Below are positions 29,666-38,116 of a stretch of DNA of 64,000 bases, piece after piece (the stretch's first letter is position 1; each line of letters begins with the position of its first letter). This DNA is from Pseudomaricurvus hydrocarbonicus (lineage in GTDB: Bacteria; Pseudomonadota; Gammaproteobacteria; Pseudomonadales; Cellvibrionaceae): assembly GCF_011602365.1 (NCBI RefSeq), contig NZ_JAAONZ010000006.1, forward strand, positions 62,001 to 126,000, in the 5' to 3' direction. The notes under the pieces are model-generated. The model made no database searches. It saw only the letters and a list, made by a program, of their open reading frames with translations, and was not told where the DNA came from. The translations under genes were made by a program, and so were the position numbers.

Positions 29666-30070
29666 GAAAGCATTCCTGTTTATTGTTATCGCTTTGCAGC
29701 AGTGAACCCGGCCTCAAAGCATCGAATTCACTTGAATCATTAGCATTGAATTCAGTCTACACAGAAGCCCAACCCCAATTCCCGACTGGTCGTGTGAATC
29801 TATATACAGATGACGCAGATTTCTGAGCGAGCCCCGCCAGCGTCGATTGAGACGAGGACACCAGCCGTTCAGAACACCATTTACCCCCACCCTTGCTGGC
29901 TTTACCCGCCTCAAATGGCTGCCCTAACGATTTACCGATCCTCCCTAAATCGACCTAACCCACTGAAATAAAAGAGCTATTTTTTCAGCCTGCGAAAAGC
30001 CTCAGAGCGGAAAGTAAAATTTAGTAAACCATGATTGACCTTTATGACAATTATTGACTACTATTACCCC
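29666..30070. other. Divergent promoter region between hyuB and the MarR-type gene
   Basis: A 405-bp gap without a convincing gene. Its right end is AT-rich and contains the promoter described separately. The part next to hyuB should contain the hyuBA promoter, but I cannot place it with confidence. Confidence 0.5.
30035..30064 (+). promoter_or_regulatory. Promoter of the MarR-type gene, possibly leaderless, with operator
   Basis: TTGACC (30035-30040) and TACTAT (30059-30064) with an 18-bp spacer resemble a sigma-70 promoter. The first ATG with a family-like protein start (30071) lies just seven bases after the -10 box and has no ribosome binding site, which would make the mRNA leaderless. 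The spacer contains CAATTATTG (30048-30056), a short inverted repeat of the kind bound by MarR proteins, so the gene may repress itself. Confidence 0.45.
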
Positions 30071-31138
30071 ATGAACGCAGGCAGCACACCCAAACTCAGC
30101 GGATCGCCCGGTATCAGTCATGGCCTGATTGCCCATTTGATGGTGGTCACTCACTTTGTGGTGAAAGACACGCTGGACAAGCTAACCGCCAGCAACCGCT
30201 ACCCGAAGCTCAGCATGACCTATGAGCGCTATATTCCGGTGTTGGCCGAGCGCGATATCTCGCCGGGCGAGCTGGCCGCCAGAGTTGGCAGCAGCAAACA
30301 AGCCTGCAGCAAAGTGATTAAAGAGCTGGAGAAGCTGGGCCTGGTTGAACGGCGTCAAAACCCCGAAGACGGCCGCTCCAGATTACTCTCGCTGTCGGAC
30401 AAAGGGTGGCAGTTACTGCAAGACGGTTCCCGTGTGACCGCCGAAGTGCAACAGGGGTTGGCCGAACAACTGGGCAGTGAGCGCATGGATCAGATGGTCC
30501 GTCTGCTCGAACAAACCTGCCAGGGGTTGGGCATCGAGCTGCGTTCCTACCCCGCACTGGAACGGTTGTCCGATGGCATCGGCCACGGCAGGCCTACCCG
30601 ATTGAACATCTTGCTGCAGGCACTGACCACGCACCTGCGGCAGGCCCTGCTACAGGAAATGATCAGCCAGGGGTTTGAAGGCCTGCGCACAAATGTTGGC
30701 CAGATTCTCGGCATGATCAGCCGTGAGCCAAGACGGATTCAGTACATCGCCTCGGTCATCGGCATCAGCAAACAGGCGGCGGCGGTAATGGCCATCGAGC
30801 TGGAAACGCTCGGTTACCTGATCCGTGAAGCCGACGCGAATGACAAACGGCAGATTGTTTTGCGCTTGTCGGCACAGGGAGAACGATTGGTACAGGAATC
30901 CATCACCCAGGTCAGGGCGCTGGAAAAAAAGATATCGAGGTTACTGGGCGAAGACGCCTATGGGCAACTGGAAGCGATACTGGCAGATCTCTACAACCAG
31001 GTCGCCTATCAACTGGATGGCGCGAGTCTCCCCCAAACCATCAAAACAATGACGGATTTTTTACTCAAAAAACTGGGTGTTGCCGGGACACGATCACTGG
31101 CTCAACACCTGATGACGATAACAAGAGGTTACGCTTAA
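30071..31138 (+). CDS. Regulator with two MarR-type winged-helix domains
   Basis: A 355-residue protein made of two MarR-like halves. The first winged helix spans about residues 45-125 (DISPGELAARVGSSKQACSKVIKELEKLGLVERRQNP, split here by recognition helix and wing, then DGRSRLLSLSDKG). The second, about 215-300, repeats the plan (RIQYIASVIGISKQAAAVMAIELETLGYLIREADAND, then KRQIVLRLSAQG). Most MarR proteins are about 150 residues and dimerise; this one may act as an internal dimer. The start is uncertain: 30035 (TTG) and 30044 are alternatives, all lacking a ribosome binding site. It is separated by one base from the membrane hydroxylase gene. Confidence 0.82.
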   Translation: MNAGSTPKLSGSPGISHGLIAHLMVVTHFVVKDTLDKLTASNRYPKLSMTYERYIPVLAERDISPGELAARVGSSKQACSKVIKELEKLGLVERRQNPEDGRSRLLSLSDKGWQLLQDGSRVTAEVQQGLAEQLGSERMDQMVRLLEQTCQGLGIELRSYPALERLSDGIGHGRPTRLNILLQALTTHLRQALLQEMISQGFEGLRTNVGQILGMISREPRRIQYIASVIGISKQAAAVMAIELETLGYLIREADANDKRQIVLRLSAQGERLVQESITQVRALEKKISRLLGEDAYGQLEAILADLYNQVAYQLDGASLPQTIKTMTDFLLKKLGVAGTRSLAQHLMTITRGYA

Positions 31139-31139
31139 A

Positions 31140-31958
31140 ATGGACACATCAATTTTTTCCACCCTGGTTGCCGAGTACGAAGGTTGGTTGTCGCTGATCA
31201 TGGCTGTCTGCGTGATGGGTATTCCCATGCTGCTGAGTCAGGTTCTGAGCCGATTCGGTGGATTCAAAGAGATTGCCGATCTCAACCAGACCGTGGTGGA
31301 TCAAAAATCGAAAAGGACCTACTGGACGGAAAACCAGACCTGGAACAAGAAGTGGGGCTCGTTTTTTATCGCGATCATCTACCTGTGTATCGTACCTTTC
31401 GTCATCACCACAGATTCTCAGGCCTGGTGGCAATACTTTGTCGACATTTTCGTCATCCTGATGGTGTACGATTTCTTTTACTATATGACCCACCGTTTCC
31501 TGTTCCACAACGGCGGTCCACTGGTATGGGTGCACGCGGTTCATCACCAGCAGAAGAACCCCTGTCGCCAGGATTCCAGCTACATCCACCCACTGGAAGT
31601 AGCCATGGGTCTGGGCCTCTATGTCGGGACGGTTTTCGGTCTGAGCTTTATCATGGGTGATTTCCACATCATCACCTTGATCCTGACGTGGATTGCATTC
31701 TCTGAGATCAACCTGCACAACCACGATCGCCAGGACAGTGACCGCTTCCCGTTCAAATACCTGAAGTATGCCTCTGACATGCACCACGTGCATCACTCGC
31801 GCTTCACCAGCGGTAACTTCGCCACCATCTCGCTGCTCTACGACTGGATGTTTGGCACTCTGGACACCGGTAATGGCTGGGGCAAGAACAAGAGACCAAG
31901 CCCGGCCAGCACCAGCGCCACTAACAGTACTGCAGGCCAGGCCAACACCACCGCTTAA
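31140..31958 (+). CDS. Membrane fatty-acid hydroxylase / sterol desaturase family protein
   Basis: A 272-residue integral membrane di-iron oxygenase. The histidine boxes are visible: H118-X4-H123 (THRFLFH), H132-X2-H135-H136 (VHAVHH), H193/H195 (NLHNH) and H215-H216-X-H218-H219 (MHHVHH). Hydrophobic segments lie near residues 15-35, 73-92, 100-115 and 155-190. It is cotranscribed with the tandem MarR protein and ends at a strong terminator. The last 25 residues are rich in Ser, Thr and Ala. It hydroxylates or desaturates a lipid or sterol-like molecule; which one is unknown. Confidence 0.9.
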   Translation: MDTSIFSTLVAEYEGWLSLIMAVCVMGIPMLLSQVLSRFGGFKEIADLNQTVVDQKSKRTYWTENQTWNKKWGSFFIAIIYLCIVPFVITTDSQAWWQYFVDIFVILMVYDFFYYMTHRFLFHNGGPLVWVHAVHHQQKNPCRQDSSYIHPLEVAMGLGLYVGTVFGLSFIMGDFHIITLILTWIAFSEINLHNHDRQDSDRFPFKYLKYASDMHHVHHSRFTSGNFATISLLYDWMFGTLDTGNGWGKNKRPSPASTSATNSTAGQANTTA

Positions 31959-31973
31959 AGCCTTCTCCCCGAC

Positions 31974-32005
31974 AGCCCCTGACTCCCCGAGTCAGGGGCT
32001 TTTTT
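31974..32005 (+). terminator. Rho-independent terminator
   Basis: Perfect 11-bp arms AGCCCCTGACT and AGTCAGGGGCT (31974-31984 and 31990-32000) with a 5-base loop are followed by TTTTT. It ends the MarR-hydroxylase transcript 15 bp after the stop codon. The remaining 250 bp to the next gene show no further structure. Confidence 0.93.
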
Positions 32006-32252
32006 AGGCGCTCAAAAAATCCACGAGCGCCGGCGATACCGTAACCCCCAATGCCCCCCACAAGGCCTGTGCACGCCTTCAAATCCCCCCGAGTAGACCA
32101 AAACTGACCCTTCTAATGACCCTGTCTGCAATCTGACTTCCCAAACCCCGTCCAATGCCCAGCTGCCCCGAAAATCCTTATAAGATAAACCCTGTTGTGC
32201 CACTTCACAGGCAGTTCAATACCAATAAAAAATAATCGAAAATGAGGTTCAC

Positions 32253-33026
32253 ATGGGAAATTCTTCAAAACCGGTCGTCATCATTACCGGCGCCAGTGCC
32301 GGTATCGGTGATGCCATCGCCCGTCGCTTCGCCGCAGGTGGCTGGAATCTGGTGGCCGTGGCACGACGCCGGGAACGGCTGGAGCAGCTCGCCAAAGACT
32401 TGCAGGGCGTGGCCGAAGTAGCCATCGTCGCGGGCGATGTCACCGATCCTCAAATACCGGAGAAAGCCGTGGCTGCCGCCATGGAGACCTTCGGCCGGCT
32501 GGACTCCCTCGTCAATAATGCCGGTGCCGGCAAGTGGGCGCCGGTTAAAGATACCGATGACGCCACACTGGATGAAGTGATCGACACCAGCCTCAAGGCG
32601 CCGTTTCGGTTTGCCCGCGCGGCACTGGGTAGCATGCAAGCCGGTTCCTCCATCATCAACATCGGTTCGGTCTTCGGGGTTTTGAGTGGCATGGCCGGTG
32701 GCGCCTACTCCACCGTCAAGGCCGGTCTGATTGGCATGACCCAGGCACTGGCAGCCGATTACGGTGCCCAAGGTATTCGTTCCAACCTGGTAGCCCCGGG
32801 CGTGATCCGCACCGACATGACCGATGACTACTGGGAAAGCGATTACTTCCAGCGCACCAACCATGAATTAACCCCTTTTGATCGCGAAGGCACCGCTGCC
32901 GACGTGGCCAACACCGTGTTCTTCCTCGCCTCCCAGGAAGGCAGTTACATCAATGGGCAGACCATCGCTCTGGACGGTGGCTGGTCCACCACCAAATACC
33001 TGTCACCAGAAGCACTATCGAGATAA
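32253..33026 (+). CDS. Short-chain dehydrogenase/reductase (SDR)
   Basis: A 257-residue oxidoreductase with TGASAGIG at about 11-18, NNAG in the middle, catalytic Ser in NIGSVFG and YSTVK. The arginines after strand 2 (ARRRERLEQL) point to NADPH. GAGG precedes the ATG. It is followed by an aldo/keto reductase in the same orientation 126 bp on. Both are carbonyl/alcohol oxidoreductases and likely belong to the same catabolic set as the nearby acyl-CoA dehydrogenases. Confidence 0.9.
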   Translation: MGNSSKPVVIITGASAGIGDAIARRFAAGGWNLVAVARRRERLEQLAKDLQGVAEVAIVAGDVTDPQIPEKAVAAAMETFGRLDSLVNNAGAGKWAPVKDTDDATLDEVIDTSLKAPFRFARAALGSMQAGSSIINIGSVFGVLSGMAGGAYSTVKAGLIGMTQALAADYGAQGIRSNLVAPGVIRTDMTDDYWESDYFQRTNHELTPFDREGTAADVANTVFFLASQEGSYINGQTIALDGGWSTTKYLSPEALSR

Positions 33027-33152
33027 AACCTATTCCTTGTCCACTGATCTGGCTGCCCAGGCAGGTCAATGGACAAGCCTCCACCCACAGCGCCTGCGGC
33101 CAACGGTTGGTAAGTGCTCACCACATGGGACCCGGTCCCCGAGAGAAAAACC

Positions 33153-34244
33153 ATGTCGCCCACATTGGATAACCCTCAGCCTATCTTCGCCACCTCGCTC
33201 GATCACTACCGCTTGCTGGGCCGATCTGGCCTCAGGGTATCACCACTCTCCCTCGGAACCATGACCTTCGGCGTAGAAGGTTGGGGCACCGATTACGCCG
33301 AAGCCGAGAAGATCATCAGTCGCTACCGGGAACTGGGGGGTAATTTTTTCGACACCGCTAACTTCTACGCCAATGGTGACTCTGAACGCATGCTGGGTAA
33401 ATTGCTGCAGGATCATCGACAGCAGTCCGTGATCGCCACCAAGTTCAGCCTCAGCATGAGGCCTGGCGATCCCAATGCCAGCGGCAATCAGCGCAAGAAC
33501 ATGGTACAGGCAGTGGAAGACAGCCTGCGTCGCCTGAACACGGATTACATCGACCTGCTGTACCTGCACCTGTGGGACAATCGCACCCCGGCAGAAGAAA
33601 TCCTGCGAGCCTTTGACGACCTGGTGCGCGCCGGCAAACTGCTTTACGTCGGCATTTCCGACACCCCGGCATGGCAGGTGGCGCGGTTGCAAGCCATTGC
33701 CGATTTGCGCGGTTGGGCGCCGCTGGTGGCGCTGCAAGTCCCCTACAACCTCACCGAGCGCACGGTGGAGCGGGAATTTATGCCCATGGCACAGGAAATG
33801 GGCTTGGGTGTCCTGCCCTGGTCCCCGCTCGCCGGCGGGGTGCTGTCCGGTAAATACCGCCGAGCCGACCTGAACAGCAAGACTCAGGACATGAGCTCGC
33901 GCAAGAACATTAACCTGGCAACGGGCAGACTCACCGAGCGAGCGCTGGATATTGCGGATGTCGTGTGTGCGGTGGCGCAAGAACTGAATCGTTCAGCGGC
34001 GCAAATTGCCCTCGCCTGGACACTGCTGAATCCGGCGGTAACCTCACCGATCATCGGCGCCCGCACCTTCGAACAGTTTGAAGACAATGTCGCAGCACTG
34101 GAGGTTCAGTTTACGGCACAGCAGATTGCTGGTTTAGACGCGGTCAGCGAGATAGAGAACTGCTTTCCGCACACGTTGATCGATACCCCAACCGGGGAGA
34201 TGATGCAGGGGAATGTGAAGGTCGAAAAACGGCACTGGAGCTGA
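33153..34244 (+). CDS. Aldo/keto reductase
   Basis: A TIM-barrel NADPH-dependent reductase of about 363 residues. The catalytic tetrad is visible: Asp and Tyr in FFDTANFYANGDSE, Lys in VIATKFS and His in LLYLHLWD. The 3' half has the nucleotide-binding SPIIGART segment. The ATG at 33153 is chosen because the family-like start begins here; another in-frame ATG lies at 33114 with no clear ribosome binding site for either. The gene ends at a long bidirectional terminator. Substrate not predictable. Confidence 0.9.
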   Translation: MSPTLDNPQPIFATSLDHYRLLGRSGLRVSPLSLGTMTFGVEGWGTDYAEAEKIISRYRELGGNFFDTANFYANGDSERMLGKLLQDHRQQSVIATKFSLSMRPGDPNASGNQRKNMVQAVEDSLRRLNTDYIDLLYLHLWDNRTPAEEILRAFDDLVRAGKLLYVGISDTPAWQVARLQAIADLRGWAPLVALQVPYNLTERTVEREFMPMAQEMGLGVLPWSPLAGGVLSGKYRRADLNSKTQDMSSRKNINLATGRLTERALDIADVVCAVAQELNRSAAQIALAWTLLNPAVTSPIIGARTFEQFEDNVAALEVQFTAQQIAGLDAVSEIENCFPHTLIDTPTGEMMQGNVKVEKRHWS

Positions 34245-34260
34245 TCGTTGCTCACAACAA

Positions 34261-34296
34261 AAAAGGCGAACCGGGTTGAACCCGGTTCGCCTTTTT
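34261..34296. terminator. Bidirectional terminator between convergent genes
   Basis: The sequences 34261-34277 and 34279-34295 are perfect reverse complements (17 bp each, centre around 34278), with AAAA on the left and TTTTT on the right. It can stop transcription of the aldo/keto reductase (plus) and of the acyl-CoA dehydrogenase pair (minus). The core arm is GGCGAACCGGGTT. Confidence 0.93.
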
Positions 34297-34347
34297 ATGA
34301 TGTTTAAACACTCAGGCACATGGACAATCTGAGTGTTTAAAACCCCG

Positions 34348-35253
34348 TTACTCGAAACAGGCTGCGGCCACCACTTGCGCCTGACCACCGCGACCACCGA
34401 GCTCAGACATCAGGGCCTTCATGCGATAGGTCCACAAGTGCAGGTCCATTTCCAGGGTCATACCCATGGCGCCACTCAGCTGATGCATGTCGTACACCAG
34501 CCGTGTGGCGCTGTCCTGTGCGTGCAACGCGGCCAAAGCCGCATCACCGGCATCACCGGACCAGGCAGCCTTGAGGGCCAGCCAGCGCACGCCGCCGGTC
34601 AGTACCGCGCATTCCGCCAGGCGGTGACGCAGTGCCTGGAAGACTCCCAGAGGACGGCCAAACTGCTTGCGCACACTGACGTGTTCGACAATGGAATCCA
34701 GCGCCGCTTGCATCAAACCCGCCATCTCGGCGGCCAGAGCCACGCGCATCCAGGTTTTGACGGTGCTGGCGACGTCATCGGGCAAATACTTCACCTCCAG
34801 CGATTCGGTCAAACGCCCCATGGGGTAGGCAAACAGCGAATCCGGTATGGCTTCCACCTGATCGGCGGTCGGATGGGCAATACCGACCTTGTCGTCGTCG
34901 ATGATGATCAGGGTTTTGGCCGTGGCCACAAAGCGACCTGGGCGGCCCTGTTCGATCACCCCGAAGGGGCGCGGCAATTCCATGTCCAGATGTGGCCGCA
35001 CCAGCATGGACAGAGCAACTTCGGCGGTATACGGCAGTCGCGCCAGACGCTCGACGGACACCGCCGCTGACAGAGCGCCCATTTCCGGAATGGTGGCGAT
35101 GTCGAAGTAACCACCCTCTTCCAGCTCGCGATCCAGGTCGTCACTGACCAGGGCAAAGCCGTGAAAATCCACAGGTGACGAGCCAAACTGCTCGGCCAGT
35201 TTTTCTATGGCGCCCTCTACGGCGAGCTGATCTTCGTTTAATGACAGATCCAT
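34348..35253 (-). CDS. Acyl-CoA dehydrogenase-like subunit (short partner chain)
   Basis: A 301-residue protein with the acyl-CoA dehydrogenase fold, shorter than the usual 380. The C-terminal helical domain is recognisable (EHVSVRKQFGRPLGVFQALRHRLAE) but the middle domain is abbreviated and the usual catalytic Glu region is absent. It overlaps the next dehydrogenase gene by one base. This matches the heteromeric enzymes of steroid side-chain breakdown (FadE28/FadE29 and FadE26/FadE27 types in mycobacteria), where one chain is short. The pair would oxidise a bulky acyl-CoA. Assignment to steroids is inferred from family and neighbours. Confidence 0.85.
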   Translation of the reverse strand: MDLSLNEDQLAVEGAIEKLAEQFGSSPVDFHGFALVSDDLDRELEEGGYFDIATIPEMGALSAAVSVERLARLPYTAEVALSMLVRPHLDMELPRPFGVIEQGRPGRFVATAKTLIIIDDDKVGIAHPTADQVEAIPDSLFAYPMGRLTESLEVKYLPDDVASTVKTWMRVALAAEMAGLMQAALDSIVEHVSVRKQFGRPLGVFQALRHRLAECAVLTGGVRWLALKAAWSGDAGDAALAALHAQDSATRLVYDMHQLSGAMGMTLEMDLHLWTYRMKALMSELGGRGGQAQVVAAACFE

Positions 35254-36389
35254 CAGCGTGCCTCCCTCGGCAATTCCAGGAATTGAGTGGCGATGATGTT
35301 CAGCTGAATTTCCGCTGCACCGGACGCGATGCCGGCCACAATACCGCGCTGATGGTGCGCCAACAACATCGGATGGACGCCACTGATGGCTTCAGGTACA
35401 TGCTCAACCACAAACTCGCTCACCAGTCGTTCACAAATGACCGTGGAGAAACGCCCAACACTGGCCTCGGGTCCGGCCTGAATGTTTTTCGCACGCTTGT
35501 CGATGATGAAGTAGCTGTACCAGCGTGCGGCTTCGCAGGCGGCGTGGGCCTTGGCAGCCTGATCGACCGCAGCGCCGATAAAACGACCTTCCTGCTTTAG
35601 CAGAGCCACTGTATCGCGCAGGGTCTTCGACGCCAGAGAGAAACGCGGGATCCCCACACGTTCCAGAGACAGTACCTGGCCGATGATTTCCCAGGCCTGG
35701 CCTTCTTCGCCCAGGCGCCACTTCTCGTGAACCTCGACATCATCGAAGAACACTTCGTGAATGTCTCCCTCACCGATGATCGATGGAATATCGCGCACCG
35801 TGATGCCTGGTGTGTTCATCGGCACGAGGAAGATGGAAATGCCATTTTTACCTTCCGAGGTACGAGCGAGCAAGAAACAGGTGTCCGCATCGCCTGCGTA
35901 GGAAGTCCAGATTTTCTGACCGTTGATCTTGTAGCTGTCGCCGTCTTTCACCGCGCGGGTTCGCAGACTGGCCAGGTCAGAGCCGGATTCCGGCTCTGAG
36001 AAGCCCTGACACCACAAGGTTTCACCACGTGCCATTGGTAGGATGTGGGTCTGCTTTTGCAGCTCGGTCCCGAACAGCATCAGAATTGGGCCGATCCAGT
36101 TCACATTCATGTACTGACCACCGCGTGGCTCTCCGGCCATCCACATCTCTTCGGCAAGGATGAAGGCTTCCCAGGGGTCTGCGGCTCGGCCTCCCCACTC
36201 CGTGGGCCAGTGTGGCACCAGCAGGCCTGCTTGGGACAGTTTTCCACAAAAGTCCCTGGCAAAGGCCGTCTGTTCCCTGGAGGCTGGACCGTGGGCGATA
36301 TGTTCCCAATTTTCGGGGAGTGTCTCTCTGATAAAGGTTCGGATCGATTCTCGATACGCCTTTTGTTCTGTATTCCAGTCGAAATTCAT
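35253..36389 (-). CDS. Acyl-CoA dehydrogenase (FAD subunit of the pair)
   Basis: A 378-residue acyl-CoA dehydrogenase. FAD- and substrate-binding segments are visible: GFSEPESGSDLASL (about residues 115-128), GQKIWTSYAGDADTCFLLART, and the C-terminal helices. The ATG at 36389 begins MNFDWN, a typical family start; a longer frame to 36467 adds an unlike leader. It is translationally coupled to the short partner gene. It is transcribed away from the replication origin immediately to its right. Confidence 0.9.
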   Translation of the reverse strand: MNFDWNTEQKAYRESIRTFIRETLPENWEHIAHGPASREQTAFARDFCGKLSQAGLLVPHWPTEWGGRAADPWEAFILAEEMWMAGEPRGGQYMNVNWIGPILMLFGTELQKQTHILPMARGETLWCQGFSEPESGSDLASLRTRAVKDGDSYKINGQKIWTSYAGDADTCFLLARTSEGKNGISIFLVPMNTPGITVRDIPSIIGEGDIHEVFFDDVEVHEKWRLGEEGQAWEIIGQVLSLERVGIPRFSLASKTLRDTVALLKQEGRFIGAAVDQAAKAHAACEAARWYSYFIIDKRAKNIQAGPEASVGRFSTVICERLVSEFVVEHVPEAISGVHPMLLAHHQRGIVAGIASGAAEIQLNIIATQFLELPREAR

Positions 36390-36587
36390 CAGGCATTGAA
36401 TCCGGTTGGTTAGTGTGGATGAGATTATACGCGTCTGTAGTAGTGCGCTGTTTGTCGCTGTGAGCACCCTGAATTACCTTAACAGGAAGCGTGTTCTCTA
36501 CGACTTGGAATTTCAACGTATTTTTATCTTTATTTATTCCAGAAACCCGCTTTTTTCAGGAGATTTAGACAGATTAATCAGGTTTTA

Positions 36588-36650
36588 GTTATATAAACGT
36601 TAATAGAACCTAAGTTATAGAGAGTTATATAAAGTTATACAGTTACAGTT
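36588..36650. other. AT-rich stretch, candidate DNA-unwinding element
   Basis: Strongly AT-rich DNA with repeated AGTTATA words (near 36587, 36613, 36623 and 36633). In iteron origins such a stretch lies next to the iterons and is where strands open. Position is consistent; function is inferred. Confidence 0.6.
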
Positions 36651-36853
36651 TGCGCAGTCCTTACTGCACTAGGAGTGTAGCGCACTTGCGTGTTCAGTCC
36701 CCCGAAGTGGTGTGGTTAAACTCCCGACTAACCGTGGTCAATGCCCCGAGCGTTCGTGTTCAAAACCTCGTTTGGTGTGTGGTCAGAACCCCGATGACCG
36801 TGTGTTTCAAATCTCGGCTCTATGCACACAGATATGCACCGTTTTCTGGCGAT

Positions 36854-36862
36854 TTATCCACA
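36854..36862 (+). promoter_or_regulatory. DnaA box
   Basis: TTATCCACA, identical to the high-affinity Escherichia coli DnaA box, lies between the sixth and seventh iterons. A single perfect box next to iterons is usual for plasmids that recruit host DnaA. Confidence 0.8.
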
Positions 36863-36911
36863 GCGTGCACCTTTGCAATGTGTGTTTAAAACCCCGAAGG
36901 GGGTAATTTCG

Positions 36912-36944
36912 AAAAGCATACGGGGTGTGTTTAAAAGCATACGG
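36912..36944 (+). repeat. Two 12-bp repeats in the origin, shared with the parA promoter
   Basis: AAAAGCATACGG occurs at 36912-36923 and 36933-36944, 21 bp apart. The same word occurs in reverse orientation at 40757-40768, directly upstream of the parA promoter. A regulator that binds both origin and partition promoter is the simple reading. Confidence 0.75.
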
Positions 36945-37231
36945 TAGCCTTTCCAGAAGCAACCTCCATTGTGGTCGTTATTTGCACAAATCCATGACGT
37001 AGGTGAAGCCCGTGTGTGGTTAAAACCCCGAAGCAGCGATGGAGGTGTGGTTAAAAACCCGAAGCGAATGGATAAAGGCGTTTAAAAAAGCGACTTTTTA
37101 GGGGGAATTTAAGAGGTTTTTGGGGCCATTTGGGCTTGAGCTGCCTAAATAGCCCCTGAGAGGGAAGAAATTGCTTTATTTGGGGGGGAAATAAGCTCTT
37201 ACGACGGGGGCGAAGGGCTGTGTAATGGGGG

Positions 37232-38116
37232 TCAGGGTGAAATTTCGCGTACGGATTCTCTGAGACTGCCGTCCAGATCCTTCATCACGATCAGCTTTTC
37301 GATGGTACCGCTTTCTTTCGCACTTTCGTATTGAAGACAATAGTCCGGAACACTTTGTTTTTTGATGACGTCCTTTATTTTGCGGCGAAACTCACGCAAA
37401 GGGGACCTTACCCCAAATTTTCGCCAGAGCTTTTCCAGACCGATATCCCACATCGGTTGATTGCCACAGTGTTTGCGGCAAATCTCATAAAGCCGGCGAT
37501 CGTAAGGTGAGCGCAAGCCGAAGTATTCCCGGTTGTAGGTCAAAATATGATTGTTGGCCACTGCCTGGTAGAGTTGCTCCGAGATCACCACCTCGAAATA
37601 TTCCAGCCGACCATTTTTGTCGGTGACCGCAGCGCCGTAATCAATCAGACCGAACACTTCGCCTTTGGACTTCTTGCTGCCGTTCGGGTCATTGATGTTG
37701 GTTCGGAACACGGTGCCTCGCAGTCGGGCCAGGGTATCACCGATGGCCTTATAGGCTTTGCCATCGGTTCCACGTTTGGTGGTCATCAGATAATCGTAAG
37801 CCGTAATTTTTACACGCCGGGTGGTTGGGCGGCCCCGATTGGCCGCTTCGGCGATTTGACCAAAGGAGTAGATCAACAGGTCTTTGTCATGAATGGTGGC
37901 CCGTCCATCGGCGGAGGGGATCACTTCGATCCAGTTGCCGGTTTGCGTGTTTTCGTAGCGGAATTTTTCCCGGTCCGGTTTTGAGCTGATGGCAAAAATC
38001 GGATATTCCATGGAGCTGATGTCGCTCTTGGGGGCGACATCAATAATGTCCGCCACAAACAGGTCAAGCTGATCGGTGGCCGGGAGTTGTGTGGTGGTTG
38101 TCGAAAGCGAGGTCAT
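37232..38116 (-). CDS. repA: Plasmid replication initiator RepA (RPA family)
   Basis: A 294-residue protein related to 'replication initiator protein A' of proteobacterial plasmids. Recognisable blocks are MEYPIFAISSKPDREKFRY (about residues 37-55), KDLLIYSFGQIAEAANRGRPT, YDYLMTTKRGT, and a C-terminal winged-helix part with LRSPYDRRLYEICRKHCG and FGVRSPLREFRRKIKDV. It overlaps the upstream double-RHH gene by 4 bp and is the last gene of a parA-parB-rhh-repA unit. It should bind the iterons located just downstream of its stop codon. Confidence 0.88.
   Translation of the reverse strand: MTSLSTTTTQLPATDQLDLFVADIIDVAPKSDISSMEYPIFAISSKPDREKFRYENTQTGNWIEVIPSADGRATIHDKDLLIYSFGQIAEAANRGRPTTRRVKITAYDYLMTTKRGTDGKAYKAIGDTLARLRGTVFRTNINDPNGSKKSKGEVFGLIDYGAAVTDKNGRLEYFEVVISEQLYQAVANNHILTYNREYFGLRSPYDRRLYEICRKHCGNQPMWDIGLEKLWRKFGVRSPLREFRRKIKDVIKKQSVPDYCLQYESAKESGTIEKLIVMKDLDGSLRESVREISP

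Larger units (their letters stand above)
36689..37066 (+). repeat. Iteron family, about nine copies
   Basis: The word GTGTGGTTAAAACCCCGAAG recurs with variation at about 36689, 36711, 36733, 36755, 36776, 36799, 36879, 37011 and 37044, all in one direction. The first six are spaced 21-23 bp apart, two helical turns, as expected for cooperative binding by a Rep protein. A diverged half copy lies at 36925. The last three are the best conserved. Confidence 0.85.
36540..37100. other. Probable origin of replication (iterons, DnaA box, AT-rich stretch)
   Basis: This gene-free region lies downstream of repA. From left to right it holds an AT-rich stretch with repeated AGTTATA-type words (36588-36650), about nine copies of an iteron-like word spread over 36689-37066, a perfect DnaA box, and two 12-bp AAAAGCATACGG repeats. 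This combination is that of an iteron plasmid origin. No ORF longer than a short shadow is present. Confidence 0.8.

Noticed and set aside
28418-29743. Long plus-strand frame (441 codons) opposite hyuB
   Set aside because: Antisense shadow of a conserved gene; composition is unlike a protein (His/Arg/Gly-rich), without ribosome binding site.
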